From Saprospiraceae bacterium (GTDB taxonomy: Bacteria; Bacteroidota; Bacteroidia; Chitinophagales; Saprospiraceae): a stretch of DNA of 12,888 bases. This document shows, piece after piece, positions 1-5,594 of the stretch. The stretch is taken from positions 1-12,888 of the forward strand of contig JACMMM010000227.1 in assembly GCA_014379065.1 (NCBI GenBank), written 5' to 3'. Position 1 is the stretch's first letter. The number at the start of each line of letters is the position of its first letter. Position numbers and translations under genes: made by a program. The notes beneath the pieces are model-generated. The model worked only from the letters and a program-made list of their open reading frames with translations, was not told the DNA's origin and did not search any database.

Positions 1-62
1 CGAGCGCAAAGCCGTGGCGCCGCAGAACCTTCGTGACCCCTTACAGATCGGAAGCCGTCGGC
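1..62. other. GC-rich contig edge with adapter-like sequence
   Basis: This stretch is clearly more GC-rich than the AT-rich gene it abuts. Read on the minus strand it contains CGACG, one base, then CTTCCGATCT (bases 45-60). As I remember it, the Illumina TruSeq adapter ends CGACGCTCTTCCGATCT, so this is a near match with one substitution and one missing base. The adjoining reading frame ends right at the boundary. My inference is a read-through or chimeric contig end and not native sequence. A chance match is possible because the window copy is not exact. Confidence 0.45.
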
Positions 63-476
63 TCACGGAATCGCAACTTCCAAAACCTTTGCTCCTTCCA
101 GATAAAACATGACGGAATCCAACGACGGATTTTCTTTGTCTCCCATTGCACGACTTGCGGCAATCAGAGACCATACTAAAAGGGGATCGTCATGGTTTTT
201 TTGTGATAAAACAATACTTTCTTGTAGAAGGTCAATGGCTTCTTCAGACTTTCCAAGTGCTGAGTTAACCTCCCCCAACAAATAAAAAGCTTGTCTTCTT
301 TTGAATGGATCAAGATTGGTTTGGGAAAGAAGGTTCTGAGCGAGAGCAAGGGTAGAGTCCGGTTGGTTGTCGGCGATCCATTTTTCACCTTGAACAACTA
401 TTGAATATTTAGCCGGGGTTTGCCCAAAAACAATAATTGGGGAAAAAAGAATAAAAAATATATATATGGTTTTCAT
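63..476 (-). CDS. secreted TPR-like protein, probably truncated
   Basis: The product begins with a clear signal peptide: lysine, a hydrophobic run (IYIFFILFSPIIVF) and a likely cleavage after FG before QTPAKYS, so it should be exported. The rest is helical with TPR-like spacing (about residues 35-115): LALAQNLLSQ, RRQAFYLLGEVNSALGKSEEAIDLLQESI, then a further helix pair. TPR repeats mediate protein-protein contacts; in Bacteroidota such exported repeats often head longer sensor or regulator proteins with a transmembrane segment and a kinase or LuxR-type output. Nothing of that kind follows here. At 137 residues it stops inside what looks like a repeat, exactly where base composition changes and adapter-like sequence begins, so the C-terminus is probably lost through assembly and not biology. 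It is separated from the upstream gene by a terminator. The specific role is unknown. Confidence 0.6.
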   Translation of the reverse strand: MKTIYIFFILFSPIIVFGQTPAKYSIVVQGEKWIADNQPDSTLALAQNLLSQTNLDPFKRRQAFYLLGEVNSALGKSEEAIDLLQESIVLSQKNHDDPLLVWSLIAASRAMGDKENPSLDSVMFYLEGAKVLEVAIP

Positions 477-500
477 AACTGTGGTTCTTGATAAAACTCA

Positions 501-531
501 TGCAAAAAGGCACTAAATGTGCCCCTTTGCA
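501..531 (-). terminator. intrinsic terminator after the unknown 582-1235 gene
   Basis: On the minus strand GGCAC-ATTTA-GTGCC is followed at once by TTTTT, the classical stem and U-tract. The stem extends outwards through G-U pairs to TGCAAA/TTTGCA, giving about 13 pairs around a 5-base loop. On the plus strand the two G-U pairs become A-C mismatches, which supports the minus orientation. It lies about 50 bases past the stop of the 582-1235 gene and just ahead of the TPR-like gene, so the two are probably separate transcripts. Confidence 0.7.
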
Positions 532-581
532 CGAGTAAAATGTGTTTTAATGATATAACCTAATTAAAATCTCCATAACTA

Positions 582-1235
582 TTATGCCCAAATTAATCTT
601 GTTTTGTGTTTACGCGGCGGTTTATTATAACTAGAATTGCCCGCCACATTACCTTCAAAAGTATATTCTTGGTTGGGCGTAAGTATAGCCTTTACGTTTT
701 GGTTGATCACAAACATGGTCGGGTCGGTCGTTGCGTTGTTGTTTCCGAGTGAAATGGTCGGTACACAGCTGTCAGATGCAAAGATAATCGTTTCACTTTG
801 TACGCCAAGCCCTCCATCGAACAATATAATGCAGCTTGGTTGGATATATTTCAGATTCCCGACCGTTTCGATTTTCGAAAAAAGGTAGGGCGCACAAGTC
901 TGTATTTGGTTACTAACAGTAGCAGGCTCAGTATCCGCATCCCCAAATTCCAGAAGGATGGCACGGTCTGCATTGTTGTCGCCTTTTATCTCAATATCCA
1001 CATAACGCCCTTCGCTGTCAATCTCAAAATGTTTAAACCTGTAAGGCACGTTGGTCGAATTACTGTTGGTGACATAATTAATACTTACACGGGTGCCGGA
1101 TTTTGTAGCGCTTACGTTACTTAGGTCCGTGTCGCCTGACGTATCTACCGGCACCAATAGTAGAAGGTCATGCATGTTGCTTCCATTGCGCTTTGCCAAA
1201 TAGGCATAAGGCGCAAGTTTGATAATGTTACTCAT
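582..1235 (-). CDS. hypothetical protein, unrecognised family
   Basis: I do not recognise this 217-residue protein. It starts MSNIIKLAPYAYLAK; an in-frame ATG nine codons upstream (1262) is possible but adds an untypical MTFFYPLSP segment. There is no signal peptide, membrane segment or T9SS sorting domain, so it appears cytoplasmic or exported by an unusual route. The sequence is rich in Asn, Thr, Ser and Val, alternates polar and hydrophobic residues, and looks all-beta. Cysteines occur in the second half (QTCAPYL, QPSCIIL, SDSCVPT). The C-terminus is basic (KPPRKHKTRLIWA). The composition resembles structural beta-sandwich proteins such as phage or tail-fibre-like proteins, but no motif confirms this. 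It has its own terminator downstream and a long gene-free region upstream, so it seems monocistronic. Confidence 0.6.
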   Translation of the reverse strand: MSNIIKLAPYAYLAKRNGSNMHDLLLLVPVDTSGDTDLSNVSATKSGTRVSINYVTNSNSTNVPYRFKHFEIDSEGRYVDIEIKGDNNADRAILLEFGDADTEPATVSNQIQTCAPYLFSKIETVGNLKYIQPSCIILFDGGLGVQSETIIFASDSCVPTISLGNNNATTDPTMFVINQNVKAILTPNQEYTFEGNVAGNSSYNKPPRKHKTRLIWA

Positions 1236-1463
1236 AGGAGAGAGTGGATAGAAAAAGGTCAAAAGATAGATTCAACTTTACAGCGGGATCTTTGACGGGG
1301 ATTAAATGTCAGAGCTTGTTCAGAGGTCTAGCAGCCGTCAATTTGTTCTCATTTGGCCTTTTGGGGTCTGTCTCCATCTGGTTTGATAGCGTTGGTCTTC
1401 GTTTTGGTCAGGAATTTGGTTGGTTTTTCATTCTCTTTGGGTGATTTTCTTTTGTTTCAACAA
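1236..1463. other. gene-free stretch upstream of the unknown protein
   Basis: No convincing gene was found here. A 66-codon plus-strand frame (1244-1444) lacks any recognisable domain and overlaps the presumed leader of the minus-strand gene. On the minus strand only very short frames exist, including a 22-codon one starting METDPKRPNENKL. A weak TATCTTTTG just upstream of the minus-strand gene resembles the Bacteroidota -7 box but has one base too many between TA and TTTG. The region most likely holds the leader and promoter of the 582-1235 gene. Confidence 0.4.
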
Positions 1464-1490
1464 ACCGGGCGGCAGGTGAAGCCGCCCGGT
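1464..1490 (-). terminator. strong GC hairpin, possible terminator
   Basis: ACCGGGCGGC and GCCGCCCGGT form a perfect 10-base-pair stem around the 7-base loop AGGTGAA. On the minus strand it is followed by TTTGTTG, a weak U-rich tail, so it could end transcription arriving from the GH3 gene side about 245 bases upstream. On the plus strand the following bases (GTGATTTGG) are not U-rich. The stem alone would be very stable in RNA. Direction and role are inferred. Confidence 0.5.
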
Positions 1491-1571
1491 GTGATTTGGT
1501 GTTTTAGTGGCTCGCTGGTGTTAGACTGAAAGATTGTTTTCTTTGATTTCTAAAGTCAAGTAGGATAGTAC

Positions 1572-1721
1572 AGGTATAAGAGAGCAAACTTCAATTGGCA
1601 GATGTGGCTATAAAAAATATGTTATTAAAAAATATGCTGCCACAACTGCCTATTGATGACACAAATGTGCAGCACTCCCCGGAACCTGCAATGTTTTGGG
1701 GGAGTATGATTTCATACCTTT
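1572..1721 (+). ncRNA. folded element: candidate small RNA or dispersed repeat
   Basis: Several stems are visible. The outer one is AGGTAT (1572-1577) with ATACCT (1714-1719). Inside, an 18-base arm (1591-1608) pairs with 1639-1656 with two mismatches around an AT-rich loop holding AAAAAATATG twice. A third hairpin, ACTCCCCGGAAC (1674-1685) with GTTTT-G-GGGGAGT (1693-1705), uses G-U pairs that only exist in plus-strand RNA. The 3' part can instead fold locally as GTATGA-TT-TCATAC, followed by CTTTTT. This suggests an independently terminated plus-strand RNA, but I found no upstream promoter of the TTG/TAnnTTTG type. A MITE-like repeat, which would also have such symmetry, is an equal alternative. 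It ends 15 bases from the stop of the convergent GH3 gene. Confidence 0.35.
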
Positions 1722-1735
1722 TTACGAGAGGGATT

Positions 1736-3277
1736 TCAAAGGGCCGTCCAGCCCTCCAGCCAGTTAGCAATTTTTCGGTCGTTCGCGAGCCTGGGCACCT
1801 TGTTTTGGCCGCCGAGTTTGCCCTCGCTTTTCATAAATTCACGGAATGCATCGCGACGTAATGGCCTGATTTTCAATGTACGGAGAATATTCCCTGTGAT
1901 GAGGTCATCGTAATAAATATTCTGCTGGCGCATGGCTGCGTCCACCTGGAGGGCAAATTTTTCAAGATCGGCTGGGGCATTATCAAACTCAATGAACCAC
2001 TCATGGTAAGGCAGCCCGCCTTCAGCAGGAGTCACCTGTGGGGCCACAGTGAACTCAACAATGCGGATTCCCGCTGCATTGGCAACGGGCAACAAACTTT
2101 CCTCCACCTCCTTGCCGATCACATGTTCGCCAAAAGCCGAAATAAAGTGCTTCACGCGCCCACTCACCACAATGCGGTAGGGGTCTTTGCTCACGAACTG
2201 TACCGTATCGCCAAGGTTATAGCCCCAAAGCCCGGCGTTGGTGTGGAGCACAAGCGCGTAGTTCACGCCGATTTCCACCTCGTGGAGCCAAAGCCGGGTA
2301 GGGTTTTTGTTGAAAATCTCGTCGGATGGCACGAACTCAAAAAACATCCCGGCATTTACATTTAGCAATAGCCCGGGATTTGTGGTGAGGGGGTGACTTG
2401 AGGTCACCCCCTCACTTGCAGGGAACGTATCCTGAAACGCAATGAAACCCTCCGAAGCCGGGTAAGTCTCCACCGAGTCTATTGTGCCGCCCACCAATGC
2501 TTCGAGTTTGGCGCGGTACGGCTCGAAGTTCACTCCGCCCCATACGAAGACGGAGTAATTTGGAAAAATCTCTCGCACCGTGCGCTTGCCCGTGCGTTCC
2601 AAAAGCCGTTCGTAATACATCTGCACCCAAGGCGGAATACCCGAAATCAAACGCATATCGGCGTTCATAGTCTCGTCAACAATGCGGTCGAGTTTTTCTT
2701 CCCAATCTTCTATGCAATTGGTTTTCCAAGAAGGCATTTGATTGGTACGAAGCCACGATGACACGAGATGATTGGAAATGCCGCTCAAACGACCCGTGGG
2801 TATGCCGTTCACGGTTTCCAATTCCGGGCTGCCAGAAAGGAAAATCATCTTTCCATCAAGCCATTGGCCTTTGCCCGTGCGGGCAAAATAGTTGAACATA
2901 GCATTACGCGCGGTGCCAAAATGGAGGGGAGTGCTCTCCTTGCTCATCGGGATGTATTTTACGCCCGAGGTGGTGCCGCTCGTTTTGGCAAAATAGGCCG
3001 GGCGACCAGGCCAGAGCACGTCAGGTTCGCCGCTTTTCACCCGTTCTATATAGGGCTTCAAGTCCTCATAATCGCGAATGGGGACGGCTTGTTTGAAATC
3101 CTCGTAATTTTTTATTTTTGAAAAACCGTGATCGCGCCCAAAGGCCGTGTCAGAAGCCTGAGCCAAGATTTGGTGCATCGTTTTTTCTTGGCAATCAACG
3201 GCTTGTGCCGACCAGCGGTCTATCGTGCGAGCAATGGATTTGGCAAACGGGCGGACGAGAAAGGAGCGGAAGGCCAT
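1736..3277 (-). CDS. GH3-family acyl-adenylating enzyme
   Basis: This 513-residue protein belongs to the GH3 branch of the ANL (firefly-luciferase) adenylating superfamily; plant members activate a carboxylic acid with ATP and join it to an amino acid. All three nucleotide-binding motifs are visible: KTSGTTSGVKYIP (98-110), YPASEG (272-277) and YNLGDTVQFV (353-362). The C-terminus GGQNKVPRLAND (489-500) is typical of bacterial members, whose substrates are mostly unknown; the name 'auxin-responsive promoter' should not be read as auxin metabolism here. The start MAFRSF is preferred over one 15 codons earlier because homologs begin near it. There is no signal peptide, so it is cytoplasmic. Residues 288-298 (SEGVTSSHPLT) are encoded by a perfect palindrome and look like an in-frame insertion between motif II and the conserved PGLLLNVNAGMFFEF strand. 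It appears to be transcribed alone. The family call is firm; the substrate is unknown. Confidence 0.9.
   Translation of the reverse strand: MAFRSFLVRPFAKSIARTIDRWSAQAVDCQEKTMHQILAQASDTAFGRDHGFSKIKNYEDFKQAVPIRDYEDLKPYIERVKSGEPDVLWPGRPAYFAKTSGTTSGVKYIPMSKESTPLHFGTARNAMFNYFARTGKGQWLDGKMIFLSGSPELETVNGIPTGRLSGISNHLVSSWLRTNQMPSWKTNCIEDWEEKLDRIVDETMNADMRLISGIPPWVQMYYERLLERTGKRTVREIFPNYSVFVWGGVNFEPYRAKLEALVGGTIDSVETYPASEGFIAFQDTFPASEGVTSSHPLTTNPGLLLNVNAGMFFEFVPSDEIFNKNPTRLWLHEVEIGVNYALVLHTNAGLWGYNLGDTVQFVSKDPYRIVVSGRVKHFISAFGEHVIGKEVEESLLPVANAAGIRIVEFTVAPQVTPAEGGLPYHEWFIEFDNAPADLEKFALQVDAAMRQQNIYYDDLITGNILRTLKIRPLRRDAFREFMKSEGKLGGQNKVPRLANDRKIANWLEGWTAL
2385..2415. repeat. perfect 13-bp inverted repeat inside the GH3 gene
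   Basis: GTGAGGGGGTGAC, the 5-base loop TTGAG, then GTCACCCCCTCAC. It is in frame and encodes SEGVTSSHPLT, which interrupts a region where GH3 proteins normally run from the motif II segment straight to the GLLLN strand. The surrounding protein is uninterrupted, so the insertion is tolerated, presumably in a surface loop. Its sequence is unrelated to the palindrome in the Mo-hydroxylase gene. Confidence 0.75.
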
Positions 3278-3311
3278 GATTTTGATTGACGATGGGAGGG
3301 AGGAGTGCTCA

Positions 3312-3319
3312 CAAAGGTA
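3312..3319 (-). promoter_or_regulatory. candidate -7 box for the GH3 gene
   Basis: On the minus strand TACCTTTG matches the Bacteroidota -7 consensus TAnnTTTG exactly and lies 35 bases ahead of the chosen GH3 start, giving a short leader of about 28 bases. No TTG -33 element sits about 20 bases upstream, so this is only partial support. Confidence 0.4.
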
Positions 3320-3322
3320 CAA

Positions 3323-3461
3323 ATGTCTTAGAAGTATGTTTTTTGACAGGATTTACAGGATAAACAGGATGTGTGACACCGAATTATCGGCTTTGCCGAC
3401 AACCCCTCTAAAAATCCTGCTTATCCTGTAAATCCTGTCAAAAAACATAACTGTGAGACAT
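3323..3461. repeat. long inverted repeat (REP/MITE-like)
   Basis: Two 36-base arms (3335-3370 and 3414-3449) are reverse complements at 35 of 36 positions. Each arm holds three copies of ACAGGAT at 9-base spacing. After a short non-matching stretch the symmetry resumes with ATGTCT (3323-3328) and AGACAT (3456-3461). The 43-base centre carries its own hairpin TCGGC-TTT-GCCGA. It has no coding capacity and lies between the end of the T9SS gene and the GH3 promoter. Repeats of the form 'GACAGGATTTACAGGAT' are, as I recall, common in Bacteroidota genomes. It could also act as a terminator or mRNA-stabilising hairpin. Confidence 0.85.
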
Positions 3462-3473
3462 CCTAGACTACCC

Positions 3474-5411
3474 TCAAATCCTTACCAGCCGTCCTCTCGA
3501 TACGGCCTCGCCCACGCTGAGCCGATACGCAAAAACGCCTTTGCCCGGCAAGACATTTCCAGGAAGCCGGAGGGTTTGTAAACCCTTTTCCAAGTCGTAG
3601 GTTTCAGAAAAAACTCGACGCCCATTCAGGTCGAACACTTCCAAATGAGCGGACGCAGCATTTTCGAGCAATATTTCAAAAGAGGTTTCGCTTGCAAACG
3701 GATTGGGGCGCGGCGCAAAAAACGTAGCGGAATCATGCGTGTTTTGCCCAAAATGGAGTAGCAAGGGGTGGCGATCCGGCAGGCTGTTACTCCGGGATCT
3801 GTAGGCTTCCGGGTGTAGGTTTTCAGGATCTAAAAACAGACCATCCGATATTTTGGTCGCTTGCAAGGCTTTGATTTTCAATTTAAAAATGGATTCTCCT
3901 TCGCTAAAAAACTCCCCAATACCCTGAGCCCACAGTGCGCGTAATTCGGGGCCGCGCAGCATGTATTGGTCAGCGGGCAACCCTTCAACGCCCAAAATTT
4001 GCAGTTTGGCAGGATCAGCCTCCAGCGCGAGTTGCCAACCTTCGAGTGTAGCGGACTCGGCCAAATGAAAGGAAACGACAGCCTCCGCTCCTGCCTCCAG
4101 CCATTGGTCGTCAGCTTGAAGCAGCAACGGCGGAGCGGTGTATCGGTCGTCAGCGCCTGGCTCGCTGGTGAGTGATGCCGACCCGTTCACATCCCCGTAT
4201 TTGATTCCGACAAAATTTAGATTTTGAAGGGTTACGTCATCAAAAAGATTGGTGAGCGTAATCTGGTAAGTATCTTTTAGAGCGCCGAGATTGGCGAGTT
4301 GGGACGGATTTGCCACCGGGCGCGTAATCCGCCATGATGGCACTTTTGGGAAGGTGTCGTAGAGGCCCAAGATGAGTTTACGGGTTTCCAGAATGTCAAA
4401 AGTCGTTACCGAACCGCTCGCGTTCACGTCCGCAGCCACCATTTGGTACACACTTGTGAAGGGTTCTATGGCGAGGATGTGTTTGGATATAAGCACCAAA
4501 TCATACGTCGTCACCCCCACCAGCGGCCCAAGGGTTCGTTCTGCCCGTATAGTTGCCTGGTAATCCTCTCCGAAAGGAATATGGTCAAGGTGCAGCGCAT
4601 AGCACGAGTCTTCAATGGTTTGAGTATAATTTTTGGTCAATGGCACAGCCGCTCCAGGAAGTGTCTCAAACAGGGTTTTGAGTTTGAAATTGGAAAGTTT
4701 CAGGTTTGCCCAAGTACGCGCACAACCATTGAAATAAACATCTGCGTCTTCGTTGCAGATGCACTCGTTATTGGCATCCTGAACCAGAACATAGTTGTTG
4801 CAAACGTTGGCGAGACCATTGGCATCTTTCACCCACACCTCAATGCTGTTGAACCCTCTTTCACAGGAGCCAAAAGTCAGGCTTGTTTGTGTCGGGAAAC
4901 CAGTCCCATCTCCCGCTTTTCGCATCCCTAATTGGAGTTGGTTGTTGGGGGTACAATTATCGGACATCGAAAGGATGAACTGTGAAGCCGTAAAACTTTG
5001 CTCACAGCCGGGATGATCCAAATTTTGGGTCAAGCCATTGATACACAAAAGGCTGGGCGGCTGACAGTCTTTTACCTGAAAGAGATAGGTGCACTGCGTG
5101 GCGTTCCCGCAGTTGTCGGTCGCTTTCCAGATTATCCTGTGCGTCCCCTTCGCAAATGGCCCCGACACGGTGTCGTACGACGAATTGATGTCTATCCCAT
5201 TGTCGTTGCCCACGTCAATTTTGTAGGAATAATTGATGAGCGGGCTGCCGCAGGTGGTCGCCGCCTTTTCCACGAGGAACACCTGACCTTGCGCACAGCT
5301 ATTCTGGGTGAGGCAAAAAGTTTTGTCCGAGCATTGCGTAATCCAGGACATTTGTTGTGCCCAAAGCCCTTGGACAAAAAAGAGCGGAAGGAATAGTACA
5401 AATCGATTCAT
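3474..5411 (-). CDS. secreted T9SS cargo with HYR-like, dockerin and cohesin-like modules
   Basis: This 645-residue protein has a signal peptide (MNRFVLFLPLFFVQGLWA, then QQ), which decides the start against one 14 codons earlier. Cysteine-rich HYR-like repeats follow at about 59-119 and 120-212 (GTHRIIWKATDNCGNATQC, MSDNCTPNN). Next is a Cys-containing segment and a dockerin-like module (about 302-352: STYDLV-type helix TYDLVLISKHIL, then DVNASGSVTTFD as calcium loop), with a related GDVNGSASLT near 406. Residues about 431-531 (VVSFHLAESATLEGWQLALEAD) resemble a cohesin fold. The C-terminal 80 residues (PRPNPFASETSFEILL, LEVFDLNGRRVF, ending FAYRLSVGEAVSRGRLVRI) form a type A T9SS sorting domain. 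It should cross the outer membrane by T9SS and be anchored to the surface or released. No catalytic domain is visible, so an adhesive or scaffold role is an inference. Confidence 0.9.
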   Translation of the reverse strand: MNRFVLFLPLFFVQGLWAQQMSWITQCSDKTFCLTQNSCAQGQVFLVEKAATTCGSPLINYSYKIDVGNDNGIDINSSYDTVSGPFAKGTHRIIWKATDNCGNATQCTYLFQVKDCQPPSLLCINGLTQNLDHPGCEQSFTASQFILSMSDNCTPNNQLQLGMRKAGDGTGFPTQTSLTFGSCERGFNSIEVWVKDANGLANVCNNYVLVQDANNECICNEDADVYFNGCARTWANLKLSNFKLKTLFETLPGAAVPLTKNYTQTIEDSCYALHLDHIPFGEDYQATIRAERTLGPLVGVTTYDLVLISKHILAIEPFTSVYQMVAADVNASGSVTTFDILETRKLILGLYDTFPKVPSWRITRPVANPSQLANLGALKDTYQITLTNLFDDVTLQNLNFVGIKYGDVNGSASLTSEPGADDRYTAPPLLLQADDQWLEAGAEAVVSFHLAESATLEGWQLALEADPAKLQILGVEGLPADQYMLRGPELRALWAQGIGEFFSEGESIFKLKIKALQATKISDGLFLDPENLHPEAYRSRSNSLPDRHPLLLHFGQNTHDSATFFAPRPNPFASETSFEILLENAASAHLEVFDLNGRRVFSETYDLEKGLQTLRLPGNVLPGKGVFAYRLSVGEAVSRGRLVRI

Positions 5412-5438
5412 GGATAGGATGTCTTTTCTATATGCTTG

Positions 5439-5446
5439 CAAAAATA
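5439..5446 (-). promoter_or_regulatory. candidate -7 box for the T9SS-protein gene
   Basis: On the minus strand TATTTTTG matches TAnnTTTG exactly and lies 28 bases ahead of the start codon. No good TTG lies about 20 bases further upstream. Confidence 0.4.
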
Positions 5447-5478
5447 GTTCCAATAAGGCGTTTTTTGTGCGCTATGTT

Positions 5479-5537
5479 TTTTGTTTAATCTTTTTTGGTA
5501 CAAAAGTTAAACAAAACTTGGACCGCCTGCGTTTAAC
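5479..5537. promoter_or_regulatory. three evenly spaced GTTTAA motifs, candidate operator array
   Basis: GTTTAA occurs at 5483-5488 and 5531-5536, and inverted as TTAAAC at 5507-5512. Start-to-start spacing is exactly 24 bases both times. The first two form a perfect 10-base inverted repeat (TTTTGTTTAA and TTAAACAAAA) with an 18-base gap. The second lies just upstream of the crtI -33 element and the third between the -33 and -7 elements, where a bound protein could control crt transcription. MerR-type CarH/LitR proteins repress crt genes in other bacteria by binding repeated operators; no such regulator is encoded here, so the link is inference. Confidence 0.45.
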
Positions 5538-5548
5538 CGCGATGTTTG
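5518..5548 (+). promoter_or_regulatory. candidate crtI promoter
   Basis: TTG (5518-5520), a 20-base spacer, then GATGTTTG (5541-5548) fits the Bacteroidota TTG/TAnnTTTG arrangement, with one mismatch at the first -7 base. Transcription would start near 5555, giving a leader of about 40 bases. A small hairpin CGATG-TTTG-CATCG (5540-5553) overlaps the -7 box. Confidence 0.45.
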
Positions 5549-5594
5549 CATCGTTGTATTTCCCATTGGAAAGTGAAAAAGAATCCCGGTCGTT

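Noticed and set aside
1244..1444. 66-codon plus-strand frame with a hydrophobic tail
   Set aside because: It has no domain, no promoter or ribosome-binding support, and lies in the presumed leader of the minus-strand gene.
1595..1861. 88-codon plus-strand frame overlapping the GH3 3' end
   Set aside because: Its first part is the folded repeat-like element and its second part is antisense to conserved GH3 coding sequence; no domain is visible.
2407..2460. Duplicated PASEG in GH3 as a tandem duplication of motif II
   Set aside because: The two copies use different codons (CCGGCTTCGGAGGGT versus CCTGCAAGTGAGGGG), and part of the second copy comes from the palindromic insert.
3335..3449. CRISPR-like repeats from the ACAGGAT units
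   Set aside because: The units are only 9 bases apart with no spacers and are arranged as inverted arms; there are no cas genes.
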